Origin: Drechslerella dactyloides
Lineage: Eukaryota; Ascomycota; Orbiliomycetes; Orbiliales; Orbiliaceae
Assembly: GCA_020064725.1 (NCBI GenBank)
Contig: JAGTWJ010000017.1
Location: 2,480,001 to 2,544,000 of the forward strand
Direction of reading: 5' to 3'
Length of the DNA stretch: 64,000 bases
Below are positions 35,392-45,980 of the stretch, one piece after another. Numbering within the stretch: the stretch's first letter is position 1; every line of letters begins with the position of its first letter. The notes beneath the pieces are model-generated. The model was not told the origin of the DNA and made no database searches. It worked only from the letters and a program-made list of their open reading frames with translations. The position numbers and the translations under genes were made by a program.

Positions 35392-36741
35392 GATTTTGTA
35401 CGCCATATAGCAGGCTCCGTTAATTATCATATTAGACAACTAGCTGTACACCGATAGACACGTCCCTCGCCGTCACCGGCGGCCCAGCTCCAGCTCGTTG
35501 TATTATCGAATGGCCGGGTCGGCAGCAAGCATGAGCACGAAGTTACGATACCTTGACTCTATAAAACTGTGTACTTCTAGTAGGTTATGTTATATTCATT
35601 AGTGATTTGAGCTGACAGCTGTTGGCCAGCAGATTGGCATCGTAAACAGTGTGGACTTGAATCTTGTATCGAATGCGTTCAAAGCGCGGCACCATGGCAA
35701 ATGCCAATTCCCATGCTTCCCACGCGCAAGTGGGATTAATTCTGTACTGGCAAATGTCTCGCTACGGCTACAGCGGGAAGTCAAATGAGCGGGTCCACCC
35801 TGAATCTTGGCGTCGGCGCACATACATACAGACTAACCAGTTTACGAGCATATCACGAACTCAAGTGTGCCAAAAGCGGGGCCTGGTATACACTCATGCA
35901 CGGCAAATCTAATGTTAACACGCCTTTCTTACATGATTGACACGACGGTAGCTTAATTGAGCTCCGGTTGTGGGCCCGGCGCATGCATGCAATGTGATAA
36001 TTTACAAGGTGGTGACGGGATAGCTCTGGCATCGAGGCTCGCGACGGGAAGTATATCCATGTACGAGTCAGGAGGTCTATAGTTCTTGCTGTAATTATCT
36101 CCCTCTATAGCTCTTAGAAGGCGTCTGGCTTGCGAGACAAGCTCTTAATTATAAGATCTTAAGCTTATCATGGGCTATATCGATAGTATAGCATCTGCAT
36201 TTAAAGTATTGCAAAAAAAAGGTCTGGTATTGCTCTCTCTCGCCGTTACGACCTCATTCGGCACAATCCGCATCGATTATGCGCATACCGCGGCTCATCA
36301 TGATAATCAATTACTCAGTCTACCAGGTCACGGGCGACCAATGCGACGGCGTATCGTGCCGAACGTGTGGCACGTGGGCTCTTTCACCGCGGTATCGTAA
36401 GGGTTGTAATGCGAAGTTAAGGATTTATTATCGTTATATCGATTCTGAATATGGATTCGAAACGCAGTCTGCAGTTCGAAGAGCTCGGAAGACTAGCCGG
36501 CTGGCTAGTTAACTGCCACTAGAAATGAAGTATCGATCCCTTTGAGACGGTACTATTCAATCGGAATACTGCGCATTTTGACGTAGAAAGCTAACAGTTA
36601 AATTTACGATATAAAACAGCAGTCCCGTCCATTGTCAGTCAAATTTCTTGCGACAACAGACCAGAGGATCGATGTGTCTCGTCTGACGACTATCGCTGAT
36701 ATCGAGATCACATAGCTTATATACTCTAGACACCAGTAGCT
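35392..36741. other. Intergenic, no supported gene
   Basis: Composition alternates between normal and AT-rich. Short ORFs only. The alternating purine/pyrimidine run GCATGCATGC lies near 35980. Confidence 0.4.
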
Positions 36742-37732
36742 ATGAGGAGTCTCTTCAGCACGGCTGCCACGGCTGCCGTTCTTCTGTAGCAGGCAGCCTC
36801 CGCCCTGCCGAGTCCACCCATTGCAGCTCGCGCTCGTAAGCAGTCATCTATCGTCCCACCGGACGAGAGCTAAAGCTAACACGGACGTTCATACAGCCGG
36901 AATCACGGCTAGACATGACTTGAACCTGCTCGAGTACCCCACATCCGCACTAGAACTGACCTCGCGATCCATCGGAGCCCGCCACAGCAACAGCAACCAG
37001 TGCTACACGCCCGACGCAACCACCAAAGCCCTCTTCTACACCTTCACCCAGTCGCTCACCTCCACGGACAGCTCGTCGGGCCTCGACAACCGCATAATCA
37101 ACCTGGTCTCCCATTCCTTCGACCTGGAGCAATGCGCTGCCAACTGCTAGTTCACGCCGGGCTGCACGTATTTCGCCTGGTACCAGTTCCGCGTCGACCC
37201 GCCCGGGGAGGGCAACACCGCGGACCAACGGTTCTTCCGCTGCCAGTTCTACAGCGCCGCCCTCACCTCCGGCGACCTGGAAGACGACAGTCCCTTTACC
37301 AACGTCAAGACGGTGCAATGGCTCGGATTTCAGGCGTTACCCCGGATATCGTATATAGACGGGTACACCTACACTCCGTACGGCGATGCCGCGATCAAAG
37401 CGCCGCACGGAACATGGTCGAAGCGCGTGACGGCAGCAACGGGGGAAGACTGCGCTGCGGCGTGCGATGCGGTTAATGCTGGCAAGACGGAGCATAACAA
37501 CGGGAGTACGTTCCAGGCTTGCAATTTCTTCAATTTCTACTATAACTTTTGGAAGGGCGCCGGTGGGGTTGTCATGGCTGAGGCGCCGGCTACGACGTGT
37601 GTTTTGTACGGGAAGGCGTTCGATGTGAGTAATGCGGCGGATCGGGGGCGGTGGGTGCATGTGAAGCGAAGGTCGGTGGGATACCCGCGCCTTGCACCGG
37701 TCGGTGATGCCAATGGCGTCGCGCCGGTGTAG
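36742..37732 (+). pseudogene. Secreted cysteine-containing protein gene with two in-frame TAG codons
   Basis: Two exons (36742-36835 and 36897-37732, 61-nt intron) join into one 309-codon frame interrupted only by TAG at 36787-36789 (codon 16) and 37148-37150. The first falls inside a signal peptide (MRSLFSTAATAAVLL, stop, QAASALP). The second follows FDLEQCAANC, inside a conserved-looking domain that resumes with FTPGCTYFAWYQFR. Downstream there are paired patterns such as EDCAAACDAVNAG and FQACNFFNFYYN. Alternation of AxxCAxxC and CxxF motifs recalls PAN/Apple- or WSC-like secreted proteins of fungi, but no family is certain. Both stops are one C-to-T step from CAG. It is either a young pseudogene or a readthrough gene; pseudogene is more likely. 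Confidence 0.65.
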
Positions 37733-38511
37733 GTGGAGTTTCTATTGCTATTATACTGCGACGCATGCATGGATATCACACATTCGAAAAGATATCGTGT
37801 AGTTGAGTCATCGGATGTACAATGATATGAATTGAGATATTTGACAGCCTTGATAATTATCGCCGTGTTGAAATTGTTGGAAGTTTCTCGGGACTGGCCG
37901 AACGGCATCGGCATGCATGCCGTGAATGGGAAAATGTATCGACTGCAAGACCCAGTTGATGGTAAAAATACTAACTCGTCCTAGTGAGCATCGATTAAAC
38001 AAATTGCCTGACTACTTGATCTGGGCTCTGCGATCGATCCCGAGCAATATAACGTTTCGGCACGCGGCTAATGAGCTTAGCCATGTGCCGACCCGCGCGC
38101 ATTCCACGTAATGTCCGGTACCCTTTCGGCACGAGACCTTGACGCCCGCGACAGGGAAGACAGAGCATCCTTCACGCAAGCGGCAGGTGCACATGTCCGC
38201 TAGCGCAGCGCATGCATTCGTGCCGTACCAGTAGCCGGCCGTGATTATTGATATCGGAATGTCAATGCCGGCTGGTTGCGGGCGGGTTGCGTGGGTTTGC
38301 ATATAAAGCGACGCTCGCCGTACGTTAGTTACGCACGTCACCGATCAATGCGCTCACTCGATTCGATTAATTCGCCTTCACATGCATTCGCGCCAGTACA
38401 GTTAACCACCAACATCTACCTAAATACGTTAATATAATACCATCGCGACGACGACAGAGATACCGATATTAATATATTCGATCGCGACAACCGTGCGACG
38501 TATACGTCACG
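37733..38511. promoter_or_regulatory. Intergenic with TATA box of the ureidoglycolate lyase gene
   Basis: CATATAAAGC at about 38299-38308 is a good TATA element 205 bp upstream of the DAL3 start. The minus strand at 38087-38239 encodes a cysteine-rich stretch (see findings) without a visible signal peptide. Nothing else is supported. Confidence 0.45.
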
Positions 38512-39405
38512 ATGCCAGAATACACCTCCACCCCCGCGGCGACAATCTCCATCCCGCTCGCCCCGCTCACACCCGCCTCCTTCGCCCCCTTCGGCACGGT
38601 AATCGAGAAGCCTCGCCCAAAGTCCGATTCTACCACCACTTCCACCACCACAACGCCGCCAACGGCAACGGTAAACCAGGGCACCGCGGCAAAATACCCG
38701 TCCATCTCCCCCTTCGTCTCCTACGCTCCGCCGTCGGGTAATCCTTCGACCGGACGGATGAACTTGTTCGTGTGCAATCCGCGGGTGCTGGGTGACGGCG
38801 GGCGCACGTTTACCGTTGGGATACTCGAGCGGCATCCGTATACGACGCAGACGTTCATACCCATTGGCCTTGACGGCGCGGACGACTCGCGACGGTACCT
38901 TGTCATCGTTGCGCCGACGCTGGCGGATAAACCTGTCGCTCCGAGTACTGCGAGTACGACTGTTACAAGTACGGGGGCGGGCGGGTTGGTACGTCGGTTA
39001 TGGCAGCAGCGGCCGCCGGCGTTCCCGCTGAAGAACCGACTGAGGACAGCGCTGTCAAATCCGGCGAACAGACCGCCCGTGTATCCTGTGCAGGAAAAGG
39101 GCGGCGACGAAGTGGAGGAAAAGGACGTGTCGGGGACGGTGGTGCAGAAGGGGAGGGGGCTGCCGGATCTAAGCGGCATCCGCGCCTTCATCTGCCGCGG
39201 GGACCAGGCGGTGACGTATGGGGTAGGGACGTGGCATGCGCCGATGGTGGTGCTGGGGGATGGGCCGGTGGAGTTTGTGGTTGTGATGCACGAGAACGGG
39301 GTCGCCGTTGAGGATTGCGAGGAGTGCGAGATTGTCGGGGGGAGGGTTAAGGTTGTGATTGACGGGGACGTCGATGCGAGGGTCGACCTCAAAGCGAGGC
39401 TGTGA
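38512..39405 (+). CDS. DAL3: Ureidoglycolate lyase
   Basis: Ureidoglycolate lyase (EC 4.3.2.3) splits ureidoglycolate to glyoxylate and urea, the last carbon-skeleton step of allantoin breakdown. A single-exon ORF of 297 residues. Family features are LTPASFAPFGTVIE near the start, then RMNLFVCNPR, FTVGILERHPYTTQTFIPIG, YLVIVAPTLADKP, and LPDLSGIRAFICRGDQAVTY with GVGTWHAPMVVLG containing the conserved His. The segment PVEFVVVMHENGVAVEDCEE closes the cupin-like fold. Two Thr/Ser-rich insertions (about 42-60 and 155-220) make it longer than the yeast enzyme of about 195 residues. No neighbouring purine-catabolism genes are seen. Confidence 0.93.
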   Translation: MPEYTSTPAATISIPLAPLTPASFAPFGTVIEKPRPKSDSTTTSTTTTPPTATVNQGTAAKYPSISPFVSYAPPSGNPSTGRMNLFVCNPRVLGDGGRTFTVGILERHPYTTQTFIPIGLDGADDSRRYLVIVAPTLADKPVAPSTASTTVTSTGAGGLVRRLWQQRPPAFPLKNRLRTALSNPANRPPVYPVQEKGGDEVEEKDVSGTVVQKGRGLPDLSGIRAFICRGDQAVTYGVGTWHAPMVVLGDGPVEFVVVMHENGVAVEDCEECEIVGGRVKVVIDGDVDARVDLKARL

Positions 39406-39566
39406 TTGTATTAATTTGTTCTAGCGTTTGAAGTTGAGCGTATGTTTGGAAAATTGGGTATGTACAATAGTATGCATTAAAAGCAGATGGTTTATATCGT
39501 GCTATATTACAGGTTCTATCGTCGTGAAATCGTAAATTTCGTCTCCATGTTGCCGTCGGTATGCTG

Positions 39567-40205
39567 TTAATAGACGTCCTCGGGGCTCACGAGGAAGGTC
39601 TCGCCGTTCTCGCGCACGCTCTGCCGCTTGACGTCCCTCTTCAGCGGCTTCCTCATATCTGCACAATACCAATCAACTTCACCATCCTAAAAAGCATATC
39701 GAAAGGAGTAGAACAGAAGCAAAGGAAAGAAGGAAGGAAAGAAGGAGGGAGACGAACCATACGCATCCTCAGCTTCGGCCCCACCGCCGGCAGAATAATA
39801 CCCGACAACCCGCCGATAAACGCTATACCCCATCCCACGGTACATCTTAACCGCAAGCTCATTGCTAACCCTCACGAACAAATCCACAAAATACCCATCG
39901 TAAACCTCCTCGCTAACCCTCTCGAGCTCCGCCATCAACACCTTGGCCAGACCCAACCGTCTGTACGCGGGCGCGACGGTCAGCGCGGTGACGTGGCCGT
40001 GCCATTCCGGTCCTTCGCCTTCGGCTTTGCCCATTATGTAGGCCATTATCGTCCCCGTCGGCGAGACGACGGCGAGGAAGAGTTTGGGCCATTTGGAGAG
40101 GTAGGAGAGGTAGAAGGTTGTGTCGTAGTTTTCGGTTAGGACGTCGAGGTTTGTCGGATTGAAGGCGTGGAGGTCGAGTGCTGTGAAGGGGCGGATGGAG
40201 GCCAT
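39567..40205 (-). CDS. NAA20: NatB N-terminal acetyltransferase catalytic subunit
   Basis: Naa20 (Nat3) with Naa25 forms NatB, which acetylates nascent chains starting Met-Asp/Glu/Asn/Gln on the ribosome. Two exons (40205-39758, 39658-39567) give 179 residues. The GNAT fold is clear: start MASIRPFTALDLHAFN, NLDVLTENYDTTFYLSYLSKW (substrate-binding), then HGHVTALTVAPAYRRLGLAK with the acetyl-CoA loop RRLGLA, and VDLFVRVSNELAVKMYRGMG, YSVYRRVVGYYS. After the intron comes DMRKPLKRD, which is conserved in NatB, and a short tail. The intron interrupts codon D of AYDMRK; the donor is GTTCGT. It converges with the ureidoglycolate lyase gene. Confidence 0.94.
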
Positions 40206-41709
40206 GGCGGAGATTCGTTATCGCGGTCGTCGGCGCATCGGTGGTGTTCTGTGGGGTGGTGTTCTATAGGGTGGTGGGTGAGTTGAAGGTGAGGTTGAAT
40301 CGAGGTGAAGTTGTGAATATTCCCGATTGAGCTGGTTTGACAACGCAGAAAATGCCACATTGCGTGGCCGTCGTCGGCGACTTTCTAACGGCGGCGATAT
40401 CGTATTCGCATAATATTCGACAGCCTGGCTGACGGCTATGGTATCGTCTATCGGTATGCGCCGCCTATTCATGTCGCAGTTGTAGTTAAGTTGCTAGTAG
40501 CATATTTATAGCTCAACTGCACGACATGATCCAGGTTAATATATCGCGGCACAGAACAGGACTCCGCAAGTCTCCTGCGGAATGAATGCGCACGACAGTA
40601 GTCGACTAGTCGGATAGAAACGTTGGACTGTATGCGTTCCAGATAATTTCATCCCGCGCCGCCAACAGTCATTGACGACAGTATAGCAGTGTCTGGTGAG
40701 GAGTCAGCATGCATTGATAGTCTAGACCATCCATTATGCTCCTGTCGCTTCTGTATATATTCGCACGTACGATCCTGGCGGCAAGCTAGACCCACTTTAT
40801 GGTACCATTGCGTACAGTGTACCTGAAGACCAGCCGTGCAGCTGGCAGATCCGGTGCATTCACATTTCCCCATTGATATCCCTCCCACGTGAATGCTATG
40901 CACCATGTTCACGAACGCTAGTTATCCCGCGATCGCGACAGCAGATAGGAGTATAGCACCCAGGATACGAATCTTCCACATCGAATCCCATACGTAATTA
41001 ATATAATTCAGAGAATCAAATTGCCATCCTACGAATACATGAGCGATAAGTAATCACAACTTGTGCATACCATACGCCATACGCAAATAAGCATGCAAAG
41101 TACGCACCGGCCGAGCAGCCGACCGGGCGGGAGAGTATGACCTCCATCACGCATCCAGGCGAATGGGACGGCCGAACGAACAGGCTAATTTAACGAGAGT
41201 GGACGGTGCGCCGTCGCTGGACGTCCTGCGCGGCCTGATTGGCGGGCGGCCGTCGTATCGGGAAATTTAACGACATGTGTTGGGGTGCCGTTTTACACCA
41301 AGCTGCTCTACCGGTATACGTTACTTGCACTATCCGGCTGGCAGAACGGCGTGGTAACGGTGTGCCAGCCTTATGGTGTCGGGGTTCTGGAAGTCGAATC
41401 CGGGTCGCAGGAGGCCGGTTACCTGGTTTATATTTTCGGGTCGCGGTTCCTGTACATATAGGTATATATAGGGAAGTGAGAAGTATCTGGGGGGATGACC
41501 CTTTTGGTGAGTATGCATGTATGCCTCGTGGCGACGATGCCTTAACGACGTCGTTGCAATTGAGGCTGCTTGTATACCTATACTCACTGCCTTATATAAT
41601 ATAATATAATTATTTATACACGCTTCTCGTCACTCTTTCGATATTTCCATTTGTTTATTCGAAAATATCATTCCTTGATAAGGGATAGAGTTGGGTGGAT
41701 ATTGAGACA
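40206..41709. other. Intergenic, about 1.5 kb, no gene seen
   Basis: Contains the NAA20 promoter on the left and the RTA1-family promoter on the right. TATA-like ATATATATAGG occurs near 41460 and TTATATAATATAATA near 41593. No ORF with recognisable content. Confidence 0.4.
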
Positions 41710-42914
41710 ATGTTCACGGGGTTCTACCAGTATAGTGCGTCGACGCCCGCCGCGATTGCTGGCGTCGTCTGCTTCTGCTTTCTGCTGGCGTTCTCGGGCT
41801 GGCGGATGTACACTGCCCGAGCGTGGTTCATGTTTACCAACATCGTCGCCCTACTGAGTACGTCTCTATTTCTTACACATGATATAATGTTAGAGACTGG
41901 CTGACTGGGAATATCAATAGTGGAGGTGGTGGGCCTGGGTGCGAGGGTGGTGTCGGTCAACAGTCCGGGCAACCTGGCAGCCTACGTCGTCAGCACTGTC
42001 TTCATAACGTCAGTACCACCTTACCGTCATCCCATATACATATATCAACGAAGGAAGATCTAATATGATAGGGTTAGTCTGGCACCATCGGTACAGGCGG
42101 CGAATGTATATATGCTGGCAGGGCGGACGATCCGCCGGTCGACACCCCTGCAGGACCAGAATTTCCGCACGCTCTGGCTGAAACCACGGTACCTGGCCGC
42201 GACGTTCCTCACGCAAGACGTGCTATCCTTCGCGGTGCAGCTTATCGGCGTGGGCATGCTGCTGAACGCGATCGCGGGTGTGAAGGACGGCGACGTGCAG
42301 AGCGGGCGGATGCTGCAGCGGGCGCTGAACGTGCTGGTGGTCGGGTTCGCGGGGCAGATTGTGACGCTGTGCGCGTTTTTGGCGGTGATTGTGCGGTTTC
42401 AGATTAAGAATCGCGAGTGGCGGGCTGTTGTTGGTGCGAGGGGGTTGAGGGGCCGGGAGCGGGTTATGGGGGTGGGATTTTACTTTGCGCATATGGCCAC
42501 ATTGCTCTTGTTGGTGCGTATACCCTCCGTTCACCTGTGGGTTAGTATATCGGCGGTGGAAATGTTTGTGGCTGACTGGGATTGCAATTGTAGATTCGGA
42601 CGCTGTACCGGCTGAACGAGTTTGTGGGGGAGGCGAACGGGTGGGACATCTTCCTGGTGACGCAGGAGTGGCCGTTCTGGGTCTTCGAGATGGCCGTCGT
42701 CTTTTGTAAGTGCATCCATCGCCTCTCGATATATATATATACACCTAGGTTTCTAGAGAGATGGCTGATTGTAGGGGTAGTGCTGTTTTTGACGTGTGTG
42801 GTGCCGGAGTACCCCGGGGCGTGGTTCACGCGGGGAGGCCCGCTGGAGGAGGACTTTGAGGCCGCGATCCAGCAGGCGCTGGCGGGCAAGCAGCTGGACG
42901 ACGGCGACCCTTGA
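41710..42914 (+). CDS. RTA1-family multipass membrane protein
   Basis: RTA1/RSB1 proteins are fungal seven-helix membrane proteins linked to resistance to toxic lipids and drugs (sphingoid-base export in yeast). Five exons (41710-41857, 41921-42008, 42072-42513, 42594-42705, 42775-42914) give 309 residues. Features include IAGVVCFCFLLAFSGWRMY (helix 1), SLAPSVQAANVYMLAGRTIR (matching the family's sAP..aAsiYm.lGR), then FLTQDVLSFAVQLIGVGML and GRMLQRALNVLVVGFAGQIV. Then come IRTLYRLNEFVGEANGWDIF and a short cytosolic tail. Order and spacing are typical of the family. Which substrate it handles cannot be inferred. Confidence 0.88.
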
Positions 42915-43963
42915 TTCTGTCGTCTTCGTGGGGATATCGATATTGTACAATTGTATATATTGTGTGTATCCGATATATTCGATGTTCGCGTATCCGTGCG
43001 CGGATTTGGTATTCTCGGCAGGCAGCCGTTGTGGTGCTATTTATATCCTATAGCAGTCTGTCTATATCAGCATTATTCACCGTTGATAAGAAAGCATCGA
43101 TAAGTTACATAAGAAGGACCGCCCGTGTGATTCATGTCGTGACAGCAGCTGTGATAGTGGTGGTGATAGTGGTGACAGTGGTGGTGGTGGTGTTAGTGGT
43201 TGTGAGTGGGAGGAGAGAGTCTCAGCGGTGAAACGGCGGCGGGCGCCTGCATTCCGTTCCGGTGACCCCTGCCCGACTTCTTCCCTTCCAGCTTCTTTCT
43301 CTCCATCGTGCATGAAATGCCTGCACGACGCCGTCACGTGGCTCCGTCGCGGCCAATTTAATTCTGCCGCTCTCCGTCGACGACTCTCGCATCCTTCCAG
43401 CATGCAGCAGGTGCAGTTCTATCTAACCAGGTAGATATCAGTGCATCGCGACATCATCGGACAGCGTCGACGAAAACCTCTTCGCAACTCCCAGCCAATC
43501 GCATCGCGGCCTCAACGGACAACCTCCTTCGAACCAGCTGTCGTTTCACTCCCCGTCTCATTTCGTAATCTCACCCGCCGCCCTTCACCCCCCTCCAGCC
43601 AAGGGGCTCCACGCCGGGCTACTCGACGCGGCCGTCCCTCAATCCCACTCCCCGACCGCAACCGTCACACCAACCTCGTGGACCACTCCGCCGCCCGCCT
43701 TCTGCATCAGACAGACGGACAAAGGCCAGCCAGACGGAACTGCATCGCTCCCGCTCCTGAATCGGGCGACCTTTCGCATCGACAGCCCGCTCGCTTCCGG
43801 CCTCTTTCGACCCGGCCAACTATACCACTATAATATCGACCGTCACGTCACGTTACCGTTATCAGCCAGCTTATAACGGAGCCCGCGCGCGTCCCCTCGC
43901 AACGATACCAACAGACCTCTCCATACATAACACGCGGGATAATACACGGGATATAATAGTACG
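42915..43963. other. Intergenic with GTG-rich simple repeat
   Basis: Between the RTA1-family gene and the next gene. 43151-43212 is a low-complexity run of GTG, GTGATA and GTGACA units. The remainder is probably the 5' region of the gene at 43964. No ORF is supported. Confidence 0.5.
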
Positions 43964-45273
43964 ATGACGGACTACTACGACGAGGGGGACTCCTTCGCCT
44001 ACGACGACGACGGCGGGCCCTCCTCGCCAATGTCGCCCGACCACGCGGCCGCGGCCGCGGCGAACGGCATGGGACTGGGCTCCCTCGCCGACGAGCTGGC
44101 CGCCGCCTGGTCCGACGACGACGGCGACGAGCTCGACGACGCCCCCCGCTCCCCGACGACGCCGCGCTCGCCGACCCACCGCCGCCACGCATCCATCTCG
44201 TCCGTCGGCTCCGCGGGCAGCGCCGGCCGCAAGCGGTTCGCGCGCCTGTCCAACGAAACCGCCAGCAGCATCGTCAGCAACGGTACCACCGCGACGTCCG
44301 CGACGACGGCCAGCAAGCCCCCGCCCATCCGCCACCACAGACGCCTGTCCTCCTCGGCGCGGCTCGACGTCAACGGCGCGGGTACGGGCATCTCGCCGTC
44401 GCTCGAGGACAAGATTGGCCAGATCGAGTCCGAGGCGCTGCGGGGCCTGTCGATGGTCAAGTCGTGGTCGCGGCGGCAGAGGGCCGGTCTGTCGAAGCGG
44501 CGGGGCGACGTCAACGGGGTCGTCGAGGAGGACGCCGTTGGGGAGGAGGAGGACCCGATCTGCCGGCTGCTGGACGGGCTGCAGGGCCTCAGCAGTCAGA
44601 GCGGCATCGAGACGGGCTCACAACGGTACATTCCCCCCTTCTTGTCACAATCTTAGAATGGTATGAACATCAGGCTGACAGAAGTAGACTCGTGACGGCG
44701 CACGGCTCGCTGGCAATCCACGTCGAAAACCAATCCCGCACCCTCCGCGACCTTTCCCTGCAGCTAAACGCACCGGGCACGACAATCACCGCCTCCGCAC
44801 CCCGCCTCTCCACGCACCCCATCACAATATCCTCCTCCTCCTCCTCCAACCACACCATAACAGCCACCCTATCACCCCCCGACGAAGACCCCGAAGAAGA
44901 CAGCGAAGACGACGGCATAGCAACCCTCCTCTCGTCGCTGCCAACACCGGCAATCGAACCCCTCCGCGACATCCAAAGCCTGCACATGCTAACCCTCCAA
45001 CTGATCTCGCACTTCGCCGCGCTGTCGGACGCGATACACATGTTCCGGCAGCAGAGTAACGCTGTCTCGCGCAAGCTGCGGGGAGCGAAGGAGGCGATGC
45101 GGGACTGGAAGGCGGAGGTGGAGGTTGTCGAGACGGCGCATCGGTATATCGATGAGGGGGACTGGGAGGCGCGGTTGGGGCGGCGGGAGGCGGCGGGGGT
45201 GTGTCGGGAGGTGCTGGGGGGGTTTGAGGATGTGATTCGGGGTATGGAGCGGCGGATCGAGGGGTTGTGTTAA
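43964..45273 (+). CDS. Hypothetical protein with C-terminal coiled coil, 415 aa
   Basis: Two exons (43964-44625, 44688-45273) join with intact phase into 415 residues. The N-terminal 200 residues are acidic, Ser/Ala-rich and disordered (MTDYYDEGDSFAYDDDGG, then runs of Ala and SPT repeats). A short helical motif follows (SLEDKIGQIESEALRGLSMV). The C-terminal half is a predicted helical, coiled-coil-like domain: RLVTAHGSLAIHVENQSRTL, LHMLTLQLISHFAALSDAIH, then MFRQQSNAVSRKLRGAKEAM and a long alpha-helical end. A (CTC)n run encodes a Ser stretch. I do not recognise the family. A single splice is needed to join the halves. Confidence 0.7.
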
Positions 45274-45980
45274 CTGTCAGCGTGGGTGGTGGGCAGGCGT
45301 CGGCTGGTACCGTTGGTTGGCGTGGTTGGCGTGGTTGGGTTGGTTGGTGGGTTGGTGTGGATGCGATTGTGGTTTCATATCATACCCTGGCGAATATAAA
45401 CCGGTTATATACTCTGGCGGAATTCGAAGTACTGTGGGTTATAGATGATGTTTTTTGTTTCTTTATAGTGTGGATAAAGAACGGATGGAGCATGCATCGA
45501 TCGAATTGTGGGTGCCGGATTTAAGCTTCGTTCGTTCGTTCGAATCGAGGCTCTCTAGTGATTTTGGCAGTATAGTATGCACTGCACTGGCGGCGTTTAT
45601 TCTATTTTTCGGGAAGTCTTGCTTTGCTTGATTGGCTATTGTTATTATATCATTCTGGTTGATGGGTGTTTTGCATGCATGTCCGCTGTAGATTTCGCGG
45701 GTATCTAGCAGCTTGTTGTATTGCGTTGGTGCATGGCGGGTATACGGATGGATGGATAGGCTGGTAGGTATGGTGGTATGGTATGCATTTGGTATATATG
45801 CATGGGATTATATTATATAAATGCTGGGATTTCTTTGTTCTGTTACAATAGTCTCTACACTGCTGCATTGTTCGGTACTCGTTCTGTATATACGGTCCAT
45901 AGATGCATATACACCCCTACCATACAATCTATCCAAAATGACATATATATATATTTATGTATTCTACTAGGACAGGGACG
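45274..45980. other. Convergent intergenic region
   Basis: Lies between the 415-aa gene (plus) and the WD40 gene (minus). GGTTG/GGCGT simple sequence lies at 45311-45360. GTTCGAATC near 45538 resembles a tRNA B box but has no matching A box or cloverleaf. Confidence 0.45.

Noticed and set aside
41380..41410. GTCGAATCCGGGT, tRNA T-arm-like
   Set aside because: No cloverleaf can be built upstream.
45530..45560. tRNA B-box-like GTTCGAATC
   Set aside because: No A box at the right distance and no acceptor-stem pairing; it sits in a CGTT simple repeat.
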